Origin: CAYQOX01 sp964419335
GTDB taxonomy: Bacteria > Hinthialibacterota > Hinthialibacteria > Hinthialibacterales > Hinthialibacteraceae
DNA: 64,000 bases
Assembly: GCA_964419335.1 (NCBI GenBank)
Contig: CAYQOX010000008.1
Span: 51,478-115,477 of the forward strand
Direction: 5' to 3'
The notes below the pieces were generated by a model. That model had not been told where the DNA came from. It ran no database searches and saw only the letters and a program-made list of their open reading frames with translations. Positions 42,345-50,933 of this stretch are shown here, in pieces. Both the position numbers and the translations under genes were made by a program. How positions within the stretch are numbered: the first letter of the stretch is position 1; each line of letters opens with the position of its first letter.

Positions 42345-44049
42345 TACCCTTCGTCGGCAAATCGAGAGTCTAAACCGTGAATTATCCGAATTGACCGGTC
42401 AACCCGAAGTCGAACTCTCCTTTCAGAGTGGAGAAGCCGACCAAGATACCCTCTATCTCTATGGCATTATGGGCGGGAAAGACGTTGGCAAGACCACCCT
42501 TATCAACCAACTGGCTGGGTCTCGCATCTCGCTTGATACTAATATTCTCGATGAAGGCACAAAGATCGCCGTAGCCTATGTCCACGAAAAAGATAAACCC
42601 TATCTCAAGAAGCGTCTCATGGGCGAGGTCGGTCAGCGGGTACGATATGTTAGCCATCAGCGCAATGAATTACGTAACGTCGTCTTGGTTGATTTTCCCG
42701 ATTTTGACAGTCGTTTTCTCACTCACCGGGAGGATGTTCATAATCTTGCCCGTCATCTTCAAGGTATTCTTTGGGTGGTTACTCCTCGGAAATATGGGGA
42801 TCATGAATTCATACAACGTCTCACCTCAATCGCTCAAAGCAATGAAAATTATTATATTATCCTCAATAAAATGGACCAGTTAGAAGAGGTGGTGCCAATC
42901 TCTACCGTCCGGGAGAAGGTGCTTACCCTTTTAGAGAAAGAATGCCATAAGCGTAGAATCAATTCGCCCTCGCCCGATCGGCTTATGGTCGTCTCTGCGC
43001 ACAGTCCTAAGAAATACGAATATCCCGAGCTTCATGCGCGGCTGATCCGTAGACATTCTCTCGACGAAATACTGCGTGCCAAGGCTGAAAATATCCAGAC
43101 CGAGTTTGAGAAGAACATTCAACGCTTACGCGACGAATATCAGATTGATGAAAAAATCGAAGCCATGGAGAATCTCTTTGATCGGCTTCATTCTATGGTG
43201 GATGAGCAATTCACTGCGGATTATTTCGAAACGGTACTTCAACGGATGCAGTTAATGGAACAAATCCAGCGCCGTATTAGTACCCAACTTTTTTTTCAGC
43301 GGGTAGAAGGCTGGCCATTATTGCGCAGTTTGTGTTATCCCTTGGCCGGGATTGTTTCTGCCATTGGTCGCCGGCTCACCGCTTCTTCTATGGCTATGCA
43401 TGAGGGCATCGAAACTTCTCGTGATCTGCTTCGTTATCATGGTGAGACCGTCTCCTCCCGCATGCAAAAGATTCATTTGACCTTACAAGAACAACTCCCT
43501 CCCCATCTCGGACCGGTACAAACCATTCCCAATTACAGCGAAAGCATTGATCGTGAGTTTCAGCACCTTATGCAAACCTACGAAGATCGGGTGGTAGGTA
43601 AGATACGTTCAACGATCAAGCCGCCGGGAAAAGCCCGGAAATTTGCAGTCTATTTCCCCCTGGTGTGGTTCCCCTTTCTTCAGCCTATGCTTCTTAATAT
43701 CTCAGAAATGGAGGGGTCGATCATTTCTTTCAAATTTATGGGTGAAGTGATTTACACCTTTATTACCCTTTTGGGAGCTCGTTCTCTTCTGGTGAGTGTG
43801 ATTTTTTTGATTGTCTTTTATCTTATTTGGCTGGTTTTACTGTACGCGAATGGGGCACGCTATGTTCTACGCGAAGGACAGGAGGAATTTCGTGAAACCT
43901 GGTATGAAGAGTTCCTACCCTGGATTGTGAATGAATTATCTCGTCCCTTCCAAGAAGTACGCTCTCGTTGGATGGATATTCGCTTACGATTGGAAAGCAT
44001 TCGTGAGGAAATCCGGGAAGAGATTCAACGTATCCAGCGGATGAATTAG
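42334..44049 (+). CDS. Dynamin-like membrane GTPase 2
   Basis: About 571 residues from the ATG at 42334, overlapping the previous gene by 11 bases. G1 GGKDVGKTT (47-55), G3 DFPDFDS (120-126), G4 NKMD (178-181), with a conserved HRED after G3. A long helical stalk follows (about 265-440). Two hydrophobic stretches (FAVYFPLVWFPFLQPMLLNI and SLLVSVIFLIVFYLIWLVLL) form a membrane hairpin before a final amphipathic tail. This resembles mitofusin/BDLP-type proteins. Tandem pairs of such GTPases are known in bacteria and often act as a hetero-complex; pairing here is inference from overlap and shared layout. 293 bases of featureless A/T-rich DNA follow. Confidence 0.72.
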   Translation: MKLDTLRRQIESLNRELSELTGQPEVELSFQSGEADQDTLYLYGIMGGKDVGKTTLINQLAGSRISLDTNILDEGTKIAVAYVHEKDKPYLKKRLMGEVGQRVRYVSHQRNELRNVVLVDFPDFDSRFLTHREDVHNLARHLQGILWVVTPRKYGDHEFIQRLTSIAQSNENYYIILNKMDQLEEVVPISTVREKVLTLLEKECHKRRINSPSPDRLMVVSAHSPKKYEYPELHARLIRRHSLDEILRAKAENIQTEFEKNIQRLRDEYQIDEKIEAMENLFDRLHSMVDEQFTADYFETVLQRMQLMEQIQRRISTQLFFQRVEGWPLLRSLCYPLAGIVSAIGRRLTASSMAMHEGIETSRDLLRYHGETVSSRMQKIHLTLQEQLPPHLGPVQTIPNYSESIDREFQHLMQTYEDRVVGKIRSTIKPPGKARKFAVYFPLVWFPFLQPMLLNISEMEGSIISFKFMGEVIYTFITLLGARSLLVSVIFLIVFYLIWLVLLYANGARYVLREGQEEFRETWYEEFLPWIVNELSRPFQEVRSRWMDIRLRLESIREEIREEIQRIQRMN

Positions 44050-44342
44050 TTCGGATATCCATAGACTTTTCACAAAGACCTAAAACATTATTCACGGGAA
44101 ATTCCTAAAAGTGTAATAAAATTACGCTAAGTGATTCATCCTCGAAGAGATAAGTTAACTTGGGTGATGCGAGTGACTTATCGAGACTCCCATTTAAGTT
44201 TTTCTCGATATAGCCGATAATTGTCACAAGTTTATGCTTTGTTTGTAATTAGATATTGAATGGCAATGTTAGCGTATTTGTGGAAATAGGATCAAATTTC
44301 CGTGATAGGAAGACCCATTCCTTATGGCAAGGAGTCAGAACC

Positions 44343-45020
44343 ATGATTGATTCAATCAATCCCATATCCAATAAACAGTCTGGCCCCCTTGCGCGAACTC
44401 AGTCTGTTCGACAAGGGGGAAAACAGCCTTCCGCTACCTATGAGAAAAAAAACGTAAATAAGGATGTTTTTGTTGTTCAAAAAATGGCAGCCAAGGATGT
44501 CCTTTCGGTATCCTTCAACCTCAAGGAGGATGTAAAACAACTAAGCCAATCTGTCTCGGTGGCTTATGAAGAGGTCAAGTCCCAACTAGAAGAGTACTTC
44601 GGTGTATCCCGTGACGAGAATTCTGAGGATTTGAAGCTGGCTAAGGATTCCTCGATGGAAGAATGGGTCGAGTTCTTCCGCCCCGAGAATACCGCAAATC
44701 GTATCGTGAACTTCGCTACCGGATTCTTTGATGCCTATCAAGCCAATCATGCAGAGCAAGAGGACGAAGAGACGGTGGTTGGTTTTACTTCCTTGTTAGG
44801 CAAGGCTGTCCAAAAAGGATTTGAAGAAGCGGAAAAAATCCTTGGAGATTTTGATAAACTTGGCGAGATCGGCGAAAATATCAAACGTACGTACCACCTC
44901 GTCATGAAAGGGCTTGAAGAATATCGCCGGGAAAATTTGAATGATTTAGGTTTGCTTCCTGAAAAACCTGAAACGGTACCCGAAGAAGTACTGCAAGAAG
45001 AACCTGAAATCGAAGAATAA
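44343..45020 (+). CDS. DUF5610 domain protein
   Basis: 225 residues from the ATG at 44343 (MIDSINPISNKQSGPLARTQ), preceded by AAGGAGT; the frame is open further upstream but without a start signal. The N-terminal third is polar and probably disordered. The block EWVEFFRPENTANRIVNFA (about 120-140), then AVQKGFEEAEKILGDF and an amphipathic helix, matches DUF5610 as I recall it. DUF5610 is of unknown function and sometimes occurs in surface- or flagellum-linked proteins. The acidic tail ends LPEKPETVPEEVLQEEPEI. Followed by a good terminator. Confidence 0.7.
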   Translation: MIDSINPISNKQSGPLARTQSVRQGGKQPSATYEKKNVNKDVFVVQKMAAKDVLSVSFNLKEDVKQLSQSVSVAYEEVKSQLEEYFGVSRDENSEDLKLAKDSSMEEWVEFFRPENTANRIVNFATGFFDAYQANHAEQEDEETVVGFTSLLGKAVQKGFEEAEKILGDFDKLGEIGENIKRTYHLVMKGLEEYRRENLNDLGLLPEKPETVPEEVLQEEPEIEE

Positions 45021-45042
45021 CTCCAGTAAGGCTTTCTTGATC

Positions 45043-45080
45043 AATCCCACGATGGCTTGTCGCATCATGGGATTTTTTTA
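45043..45080 (+). terminator. Rho-independent terminator after the DUF5610 gene
   Basis: AATCCCACGATG (45043-45054) pairs with CATCATGGGATT (45063-45074; one mismatch) and is followed by a run of seven T. It lies 22 bases beyond the stop codon. Confidence 0.82.
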
Positions 45081-45207
45081 TTTCCAAATATAGATTTTCT
45101 GAAAAAATTCATTAAAGTATTTTTATTCGAAAAATTCATGAATGATTCAAATCAACTTCGCTTTTCAATTATATGCTTTCCTTGAATGTTCAGAGGGGAA
45201 TAGGTTT

Positions 45208-46284
45208 ATGAGCAATCCATTAGATAATCCTAACACCCGTGAAAGTTACGATCCTCAGGGGATGATTCACTTGGCCGAGACTTTCCATCAACAATGCGCG
45301 CATGGAGAAAATCTCGCTCGCGTGTTCGAACTTCCTCCCGCATCGGATATTCGTAATGTGGTCATTTGTGGGATGGGCGGTTCCGCCATCGGCGGCGATC
45401 TATTACGCGCGTATGTGGCTGATCAATCCCCTTTACCTATTGAGGTTGTGCGCAATTACACACTACCTAAGTATGTCGATTCCCATACGCTCGTGATTGC
45501 CAGTTCCTATTCTGGCAACACCGAAGAAACTCTAAGCGCCTATGCTCAAGCCAAAGAACGTGGGGCCATGATCGTGGCCATTTCCACCGGGGGTGAATTA
45601 GCAAAGCAATGCAGCGAGGATGGTTTCAGGTGCTTGAATGTCCCTCCGGGGCTCTCTCCCCGTGCCGCTTTGGGCTACTCCTTCATGCCTTTGCTTGTGT
45701 TTTTTGAACGCTGGGGATTTATTGATGATCAATCGCAAGCGATCTCAGCGATGTATCGCGCAGTGGAATTTCTCATCGGAGCCAATAAATTCGATGTCGC
45801 TCTGGATGACAATCCTGCCAAAAAATTGGCTCAGCAACTGTACGGCTCCATCATTGTGATATACGCTTCGGCGGATGCTTTCCAACCGATTGCCATGCGC
45901 TGGCGTTGTCAGATTAACGAAAACGCCAAAGCCTTTGCCCATGATCTCTCCCTTCCCGAAATGAACCATAACGAAATCCTGGGTTGGAAGCACCCTGCTT
46001 CTATTTTACGTCATTTCCAGGCGGTTTATTTGTTGGATCAGGATATTCATCCCCAGACAAAAAAACGCTTTGAGGTCATGAAGAGCCTTGTCACCAAAAG
46101 CGCGGGCAATCTTACAGAAATACAATCCACTGGAGAGGGGCTGTTGGCGCGTATGATGAGTATGATCAGTTTTGCGGATTTTGTTAGCATTTATCTTGCG
46201 TATTTATATCAACAAGACCCGACACCGATCCCTGCGATTGATTATTTGAAAGAAGAATTATCGAAGAAGAAAGAAACTCTATGA
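45208..46284 (+). CDS. Bifunctional phosphoglucose/phosphomannose isomerase
   Basis: 358 residues from the ATG at 45208. The SIS-domain signatures are plain: VICGMGGSAIGGDLLRAYV (about 49-67) and IASSYSGNTEETL, followed by IGWKHP-like LGWKHPASILRHFQAVYLLD and the MISFADFVSIYLAYLYQ end. This is the Pgi/Pmi family of archaea and some bacteria (unrelated to classical Pgi), interconverting glucose-6-P, fructose-6-P and mannose-6-P. It may supply hexose phosphates to the sugar-nucleotide and glycosylation genes nearby. The frame opens further upstream, but no start signal is visible there. Confidence 0.85.
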   Translation: MSNPLDNPNTRESYDPQGMIHLAETFHQQCAHGENLARVFELPPASDIRNVVICGMGGSAIGGDLLRAYVADQSPLPIEVVRNYTLPKYVDSHTLVIASSYSGNTEETLSAYAQAKERGAMIVAISTGGELAKQCSEDGFRCLNVPPGLSPRAALGYSFMPLLVFFERWGFIDDQSQAISAMYRAVEFLIGANKFDVALDDNPAKKLAQQLYGSIIVIYASADAFQPIAMRWRCQINENAKAFAHDLSLPEMNHNEILGWKHPASILRHFQAVYLLDQDIHPQTKKRFEVMKSLVTKSAGNLTEIQSTGEGLLARMMSMISFADFVSIYLAYLYQQDPTPIPAIDYLKEELSKKKETL

Positions 46285-46322
46285 GTTTTCAAGAAGAGAA
46301 GAAGGAGAATCCTTAACCAGGC

Positions 46323-47807
46323 ATGGAGAAGCAAAAACTTTCTCGCTTTGATTGCATAGCGCTGGTTGGTCTTTTTTTTCTTACAGGGATTTTTTCTTTC
46401 GTTATTCACTTTTACGTACTTCAGAGTTTTCCAAATTCCGCAGATGAATGGGCTTATCTCTACCAAGCCCGTACCTTCGCCTTAGGGCAAATGAGCGTGG
46501 AGGCTCATCCTCAGCAGGAAAGGCTGTCTCCTTTTTACCTCCACACCCATGAAGGCCGGGTTTTCTCTATTTTCCCTCCCGGATGGCCTGCTATTTTAGC
46601 TCTGGGGGAAGTGATTCATTTCCCTGGACTCATAAATCCCCTGCTTTCTGCTCTTACGGTCGTGATTTTATATCTCGCCGCGTATAAGTGGGAAGGGCGT
46701 TTATGCGCTTGGTTTGCGGTAGGAATGCTGGTTTGTTCTTCCTTTTTTCTTTTTAACGCGGCTTCTTATTTTTCTCACCCTGCATGTTTATTGGCATGTG
46801 GGCTCACTTTTTATTTTCTTATTTCATGGAGGCAAAATCCATCATGGATTTATGCTGTCGCTGCGGGCATAACTTTCGGCATCGCTTTCACTATCCGTGA
46901 GCTCACCGCCCTAGCCGTCCTTTCTCCTCTTTTTATTGAGATTTTTTACCACTCTCGACGGCGGTTTCCTTTTTTTCTCCTCGCTTTCCTCGGAGCACTT
47001 CCTATCGCCTTGGCTTATCTATTTTACAATGCGGAGTTGACAGGACGCTGGTTTTACCCAGTACGTTTTTTATTACCCAGCGAAAGCCTTGGATTTGGTC
47101 CTCGTGAGATTCAACTCTTCGATTATGTGGAAATCCAACATTTCGGCCTGCTCGATGCCATGTCCAATAGTGCGCACAATTTCATGCTTCTACTTCGCTG
47201 GGCATTTCCGGGTTTACCGTTCCTCGCTCTTTATAGCGTCTGGAAGGAGTGGCGCAAACCGTTTGTGCCTTGGTTATTGATTTCAGCGATGCTTCTACCC
47301 TGCGCGTATTTCTTCTATCCATCCCAGGGAGGCAATCAATATGGACCTCGATTTTATTATTCCGCCCTGCTTCCTCTAACCTTATTGGCGGGATTCGCCC
47401 TCCAGCATCTTGTTTCCAGTTTGTCGCTCAAAAAAATTACGATTATTCTCACATTTCTTTTCACCATCTCTCTCACGCTAGTAATCTATTACTCCATCGA
47501 GAGACAACAGCAAATATACGAGCGTCGCACTCTCTTTCGCCTTGTGGAGCACTTTAATTTACGTAACGCTTTGGTTTTTGTTTCTGCTCCCAGTGGTGAT
47601 ATGACTCAAGGTGATCTTATTCGTAATTCTCCCCGTCTGGATCAACAGCAAGTCATCTATGCATGGCATCTGGGCGAACGTAACCAGGCTTTGCTGCAAT
47701 CCTTTCCTGAACGCATTCCGTATATCTTTGGCCGTGACTCGAAAACGGGTTCCTATTTTCTTCGTCGTATGTCTTCTCGTCTTGGAGATAGAGAAGGCTT
47801 CATGTAG
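46323..47807 (+). CDS. Membrane glycosyltransferase (GT39/ArnT-like)
   Basis: 494 residues with about ten membrane helices. The large periplasmic loop after helix 1 has the acidic active-site motif SADEWAYLYQARTFALGQM and FPPGWPAIL, typical of polyprenyl-phosphate sugar transferases (PMT/ArnT). The remaining helices are followed by a soluble C-terminal part (SVWKEWRKPFVPW) and a final domain ending GSYFLRRMSSRLGDREG. It would transfer a sugar from a lipid carrier to protein or lipid A outside the inner membrane. It follows the isomerase gene by 38 bases. Acceptor unknown. Confidence 0.75.
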   Translation: MEKQKLSRFDCIALVGLFFLTGIFSFVIHFYVLQSFPNSADEWAYLYQARTFALGQMSVEAHPQQERLSPFYLHTHEGRVFSIFPPGWPAILALGEVIHFPGLINPLLSALTVVILYLAAYKWEGRLCAWFAVGMLVCSSFFLFNAASYFSHPACLLACGLTFYFLISWRQNPSWIYAVAAGITFGIAFTIRELTALAVLSPLFIEIFYHSRRRFPFFLLAFLGALPIALAYLFYNAELTGRWFYPVRFLLPSESLGFGPREIQLFDYVEIQHFGLLDAMSNSAHNFMLLLRWAFPGLPFLALYSVWKEWRKPFVPWLLISAMLLPCAYFFYPSQGGNQYGPRFYYSALLPLTLLAGFALQHLVSSLSLKKITIILTFLFTISLTLVIYYSIERQQQIYERRTLFRLVEHFNLRNALVFVSAPSGDMTQGDLIRNSPRLDQQQVIYAWHLGERNQALLQSFPERIPYIFGRDSKTGSYFLRRMSSRLGDREGFM

Positions 47808-47874
47808 ACTTTATGATTTAAATAAATTTAGGTGGAATAGGAAAGATTTCGCAGGAAGGGTGGCTTTGGTTCTT

Positions 47875-48786
47875 ATGTCTTCAACAGTACCGGCTATATC
47901 AATCAACGGAACCGTGGTCAAAAAGGAAGATGCGACAATTTCAGTCTTCGACCATGGTTTTTTATACGGGGACGGTGTTTTCGAAGGAATTCGCGTGTAC
48001 AAAAACAAAATCTTTCGTGGAGATCGTCATGTAGCGCGATTGTTCCGCTCGGCGAAAATCATCGATCTTGACATTGGAATGACCGAGAAGGAGATGTTGG
48101 ATGAACTACGTCGTATGGTACGCCTTTTTGCTGAAGAAAACCAGCTGGACTTAATGGACAATAACGACCCTCTCTATATTCGCGCTATTGTCAGCCGTGG
48201 GGATGGCGATCTGGGACTCGATCCCCGCAAATGCCCCAAACCCAACATTATTGTGATCGTCGATCGCATCTCCCTCTATCCCCGTGAGTATTACGAGAAC
48301 GGGTTGAATCTTGTTACAACCGATATTCGCCGTATCCCACAGGATTCTCTCCCCTCCCAAGTTAAATCCCTCTGTTATCTTAACAACATTTTGGCCAAAT
48401 TAGACTCTAATCGTGAGGGAGCGGCAGAAGCGATTTTTCTTAATCATCAAGGTTATGTAGCCGAAGCAACGGCCGACAATCTTTTTCTCATCAGCGGTGG
48501 GGTGTTAAAAACTCCGATGACTTCCGATGGTGCCTTGCCGGGGATTACTCGAGAAGCCGTGCTTGAATTGGCACGCGAAATGAAAATATCTCATCAAGAA
48601 ACCCATGTTACTATAGCGGATCTCTTCTGTGCGGACGAATGTTTTGTTTCGGGGACCGCCGCCCGTTTGGTTCCCGTTACCCAAATTAACAAGCGTAGAA
48701 TTGGTACAGGAAAACCAGGGCCCATCACGTTACAATTGATGGAAGCCTTTGCACGTTTAACCGAACAAGACGGGGTCACTGTATGA
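47875..48786 (+). CDS. ilvE: Branched-chain amino acid aminotransferase
   Basis: 303 residues from the ATG at 47875, within a longer open frame. The class IV aminotransferase core is intact: ISVFDHGFLYGDGVFEGIRV (near residue 24), RLFRSAKIIDL, PSQVKSLCYLNN with the PLP-binding lysine and EAIFLNHQGYVAEATADNLF, ending with FVSGTAARLVPV. The predicted product binds PLP and transfers amino groups to 2-oxo acids of valine, leucine and isoleucine. SD is unclear: AGGAAGG lies about 15 bases before this ATG but just before a GTG (47860) and a TTG (47866), so the real start could be slightly earlier. No biosynthetic partner genes are nearby. Confidence 0.88.
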   Translation: MSSTVPAISINGTVVKKEDATISVFDHGFLYGDGVFEGIRVYKNKIFRGDRHVARLFRSAKIIDLDIGMTEKEMLDELRRMVRLFAEENQLDLMDNNDPLYIRAIVSRGDGDLGLDPRKCPKPNIIVIVDRISLYPREYYENGLNLVTTDIRRIPQDSLPSQVKSLCYLNNILAKLDSNREGAAEAIFLNHQGYVAEATADNLFLISGGVLKTPMTSDGALPGITREAVLELAREMKISHQETHVTIADLFCADECFVSGTAARLVPVTQINKRRIGTGKPGPITLQLMEAFARLTEQDGVTV

Positions 48787-49015
48787 GAAGGAGCCTTTTC
48801 ACGAAAAGAATCCAGAGAAGTGAAAAACAAAATTTCATATATCCTTTTAACATAGCAAGTCAACAAGTTATAATATAATTAAATGAATAGGATATGTTGA
48901 ATGACTTGAAAACAAAATCTTTTTTTGTATTTTTGGCGATTTGAGTTGTAAAAGTGAATCGTAACCGTGAGTTAGGAAGTGAGTATGGAAAGAGATTATT
49001 TTCCTTATATTTTCC

Positions 49016-49044
49016 TTGATGAATCTTCTCAACAAAGGTACATA
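49016..49044 (+). promoter_or_regulatory. Candidate promoter for mcsA-mcsB-clpC
   Basis: TTGATG (49016-49021), 17-base spacer, TACATA (49039-49044). Moderate match; the start would be near 49051, 89 bases before the mcsA ATG. Confidence 0.4.
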
Positions 49045-49093
49045 ATTAATTAAGATAGAATTCATCGAAAATAAAAATAGAATAAAATCAACT

Positions 49094-49118
49094 GGTAAGA
49101 TAAGGATAATCTCTTACC
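49094..49118 (+). promoter_or_regulatory. Leader hairpin before mcsA
   Basis: GGTAAGA (49094-49100) pairs perfectly with TCTTACC (49112-49118). It ends 21 bases before the mcsA ATG and just upstream of the ribosome-binding site (AAGGG). It could be a repressor operator or an RNA structure limiting initiation; no regulator is known. Confidence 0.45.
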
Positions 49119-49139
49119 ATAAAAGAATAAGGGAAAATC

Positions 49140-49658
49140 ATGATTTGTGACGTTTGTAAAAAAAATCCGGCAAAACTTCATATTACTCAGATGGTTAATG
49201 ATAAAAAATTCACTCTGCACATCTGCCCTTCCTGTGCTACCGAAAAGGGCGTCACGGGTCCCTCGATCAATACTTCCTTTTCGGTGGAACAATTACTCTC
49301 AGGAGGGGGAGAAGCGCAGCCATCTGAGAAAGAAGAAGAAATGGCTGCCCATCAGACGTGCCCTTCCTGTGGTTTATCCTATGGATCCTTTAAGGAAAGC
49401 GGTCGTCTTGGGTGTTCTCTGTGTTATGAAACCTTTTCTGCACAAATCAAACCGCTTCTGCAAAAGATTCAAAAAGAGGTTAAACACAAGGGAAAAGTGC
49501 CTGATAAGGGCGATGCTCAACTCGTTCTAAAACGCAATATCACTGATCTTCGTATGCAATTGAAAGAAGCCGTGAGCCAAGAACATTTCGAAGAGGCCGC
49601 TCAACTTCGTGACCAGATTCGGAAAATGGAAAACGAACTGGGAGAAATGAAAGAATAA
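49140..49658 (+). CDS. mcsA: McsA, zinc-finger activator of McsB
   Basis: 172 residues. Four CxxC-type pairs: CDVC (3-6), CPSC (29-32), CPSC and CSLC (about 78-101), which bind zinc; a C-terminal UVR-like coiled coil (RMQLKEAVSQEHFEEAAQLR) follows. McsA stimulates the arginine kinase McsB and tethers it to ClpC. In B. subtilis the order is ctsR-mcsA-mcsB-clpC; here no ctsR precedes. A 116-base gap with an 8-bp hairpin separates it from mcsB. Confidence 0.88.
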   Translation: MICDVCKKNPAKLHITQMVNDKKFTLHICPSCATEKGVTGPSINTSFSVEQLLSGGGEAQPSEKEEEMAAHQTCPSCGLSYGSFKESGRLGCSLCYETFSAQIKPLLQKIQKEVKHKGKVPDKGDAQLVLKRNITDLRMQLKEAVSQEHFEEAAQLRDQIRKMENELGEMKE

Positions 49659-49661
49659 CCA

Positions 49662-49683
49662 TTCTTCATGATCTAATGAAGAA
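49662..49683. repeat. Hairpin between mcsA and mcsB
   Basis: TTCTTCAT (49662-49669) pairs perfectly with ATGAAGAA (49676-49683) around a 6-base loop, 4 bases after the mcsA stop. No U-tract follows, so it is more likely an mRNA-stabilising or processing element than a terminator. Confidence 0.4.
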
Positions 49684-49774
49684 GAAGGGGATGAAATTTA
49701 GGGAATGAGCAGCTTCAAAATCAAATAAAAACAGTACAATAAAGTAATGAAGAACACTTGATCGGATTATTATT

Positions 49775-50833
49775 ATGGTTGAATTACCGAAAGAATTTGT
49801 CGAAGATTGTGGTTGGCTCACCTCGGGTAGTGGAGCCAATGATCTTGTTGTTAGCAGCCGCGTGCGGTTGGCACGCAACATAGAGGGGTATCCTTTTTCC
49901 CAGTGGGCATCTTCCTCTGATCTTAAACGTATTTCTGAGCACGCCAAAGACGCGATCTATCAATCTCCGTCTCTCTCTGATTCCAATCTCTATTTATTAG
50001 AGGATATGGATTCTACGGATCGCCGTCTTTTGGCTGAACGCTATATGATCAGCCGCGAAATGATGAAATCTGGGATTGAACGCTATGTCGCGATTAATCC
50101 CCATCAAACCGCAAGTGTCATGATTAACGAGGAGGATCATCTCCGACTCCAGGTATTAAATTGTGGTTCCGATCTTCGGGGTGTATGGGAAGAAATTAAT
50201 CGCATTGACGACGAACTGGAAACTCATTTAACGTACTCGTTTTCTAATACTTATGGGTATTTAACCGCTTGCCCTACCAATGTCGGAACGGGAATTCGAT
50301 GTTCAGTCATGGTTCATCTTCCCGCATTGATGATGTCCCGTAAAATTGAGCAGGTGCTCAACGCGGTCACTCAGATGGGCTTGACCGTACGCGGACTTTC
50401 CGGCGAGGGCAGCGAAATCGCCGGGAACCTCTTCCAAATTTCCAACCAATGGACTCTTGGCATTAGTGAAGAGGAAACCATAAATAAAATTGAGCGAATA
50501 TTAAAGCACATCATGGAACAAGAGCGGAGAGCAGAGACCAAGCTCATGGAAGAGAGTCCTACTATGGTTCAAGATAAAGTATGGCGTGCGTATGCTACCC
50601 TAAAATATGCGCGTGTACTTTCTTCCAATGAAGCGATCGAACTTTTGTCCGCCCTTCGTCTTGGCCATAGTACGGGTATCTTGGATTGGCCGAGTTATGA
50701 TAGTCTTAATGAGATGATCATTTGGTTGCGCCCCGCTCACTTACAGAAAAAATCGGGTAAAATCCTGTCGACCAGCGAACGGGATATTGCTCGAGCGGAT
50801 AGGGTCCGCGAATGGATAAACCACCAAGAATAG
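49775..50833 (+). CDS. mcsB: McsB, protein-arginine kinase
   Basis: 352 residues. The phosphagen-kinase-like fold of McsB is seen through SSRVRLARNIEGYPF (27-41), the family signature NEEDHLR (118-124) and GLSGEGSEIAGNLFQISNQ. The C-terminus has RDIARA (336-341), matching the RDxxRA phospho-arginine binding motif that lets McsB activity be allosterically tuned. McsB marks proteins with phospho-arginine for ClpC-ClpP degradation. No strong ribosome-binding site is visible before the ATG; the mRNA hairpin after mcsA lies 90 bases upstream. Presence in an LPS-bearing bacterium is noteworthy. Confidence 0.93.
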   Translation: MVELPKEFVEDCGWLTSGSGANDLVVSSRVRLARNIEGYPFSQWASSSDLKRISEHAKDAIYQSPSLSDSNLYLLEDMDSTDRRLLAERYMISREMMKSGIERYVAINPHQTASVMINEEDHLRLQVLNCGSDLRGVWEEINRIDDELETHLTYSFSNTYGYLTACPTNVGTGIRCSVMVHLPALMMSRKIEQVLNAVTQMGLTVRGLSGEGSEIAGNLFQISNQWTLGISEEETINKIERILKHIMEQERRAETKLMEESPTMVQDKVWRAYATLKYARVLSSNEAIELLSALRLGHSTGILDWPSYDSLNEMIIWLRPAHLQKKSGKILSTSERDIARADRVREWINHQE

Positions 50834-50933
50834 AACGCTGGGTAAAAAATCAATTAGTACGTTGCAGCACGGATACGATTAGTACGGTAAGGCTAAGAAA
50901 TATCGTCTGTAGCAATAGAGGAGTCAAAAAATT

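Larger units (their letters stand above)
48787..49139. promoter_or_regulatory. 353-base region upstream of mcsA
   Basis: A/T-rich, no gene. A short 7-bp dyad (TTTTCAC...GTGAAAA) follows ilvE. A promoter-like TTGATG-17-TACATA occurs at 49016-49044 and a GGTAAGA...TCTTACC hairpin at 49094-49118 lies directly before the mcsA ribosome-binding site. I find neither a CIRCE element nor the tandem GGTCAAA CtsR box. Confidence 0.5.

Noticed and set aside
48787..49139. CtsR or CIRCE heat-shock operator before mcsA
   Set aside because: Neither GGTCAAA tandem repeats nor TTAGCACTC...GAGTGCTAA were found.
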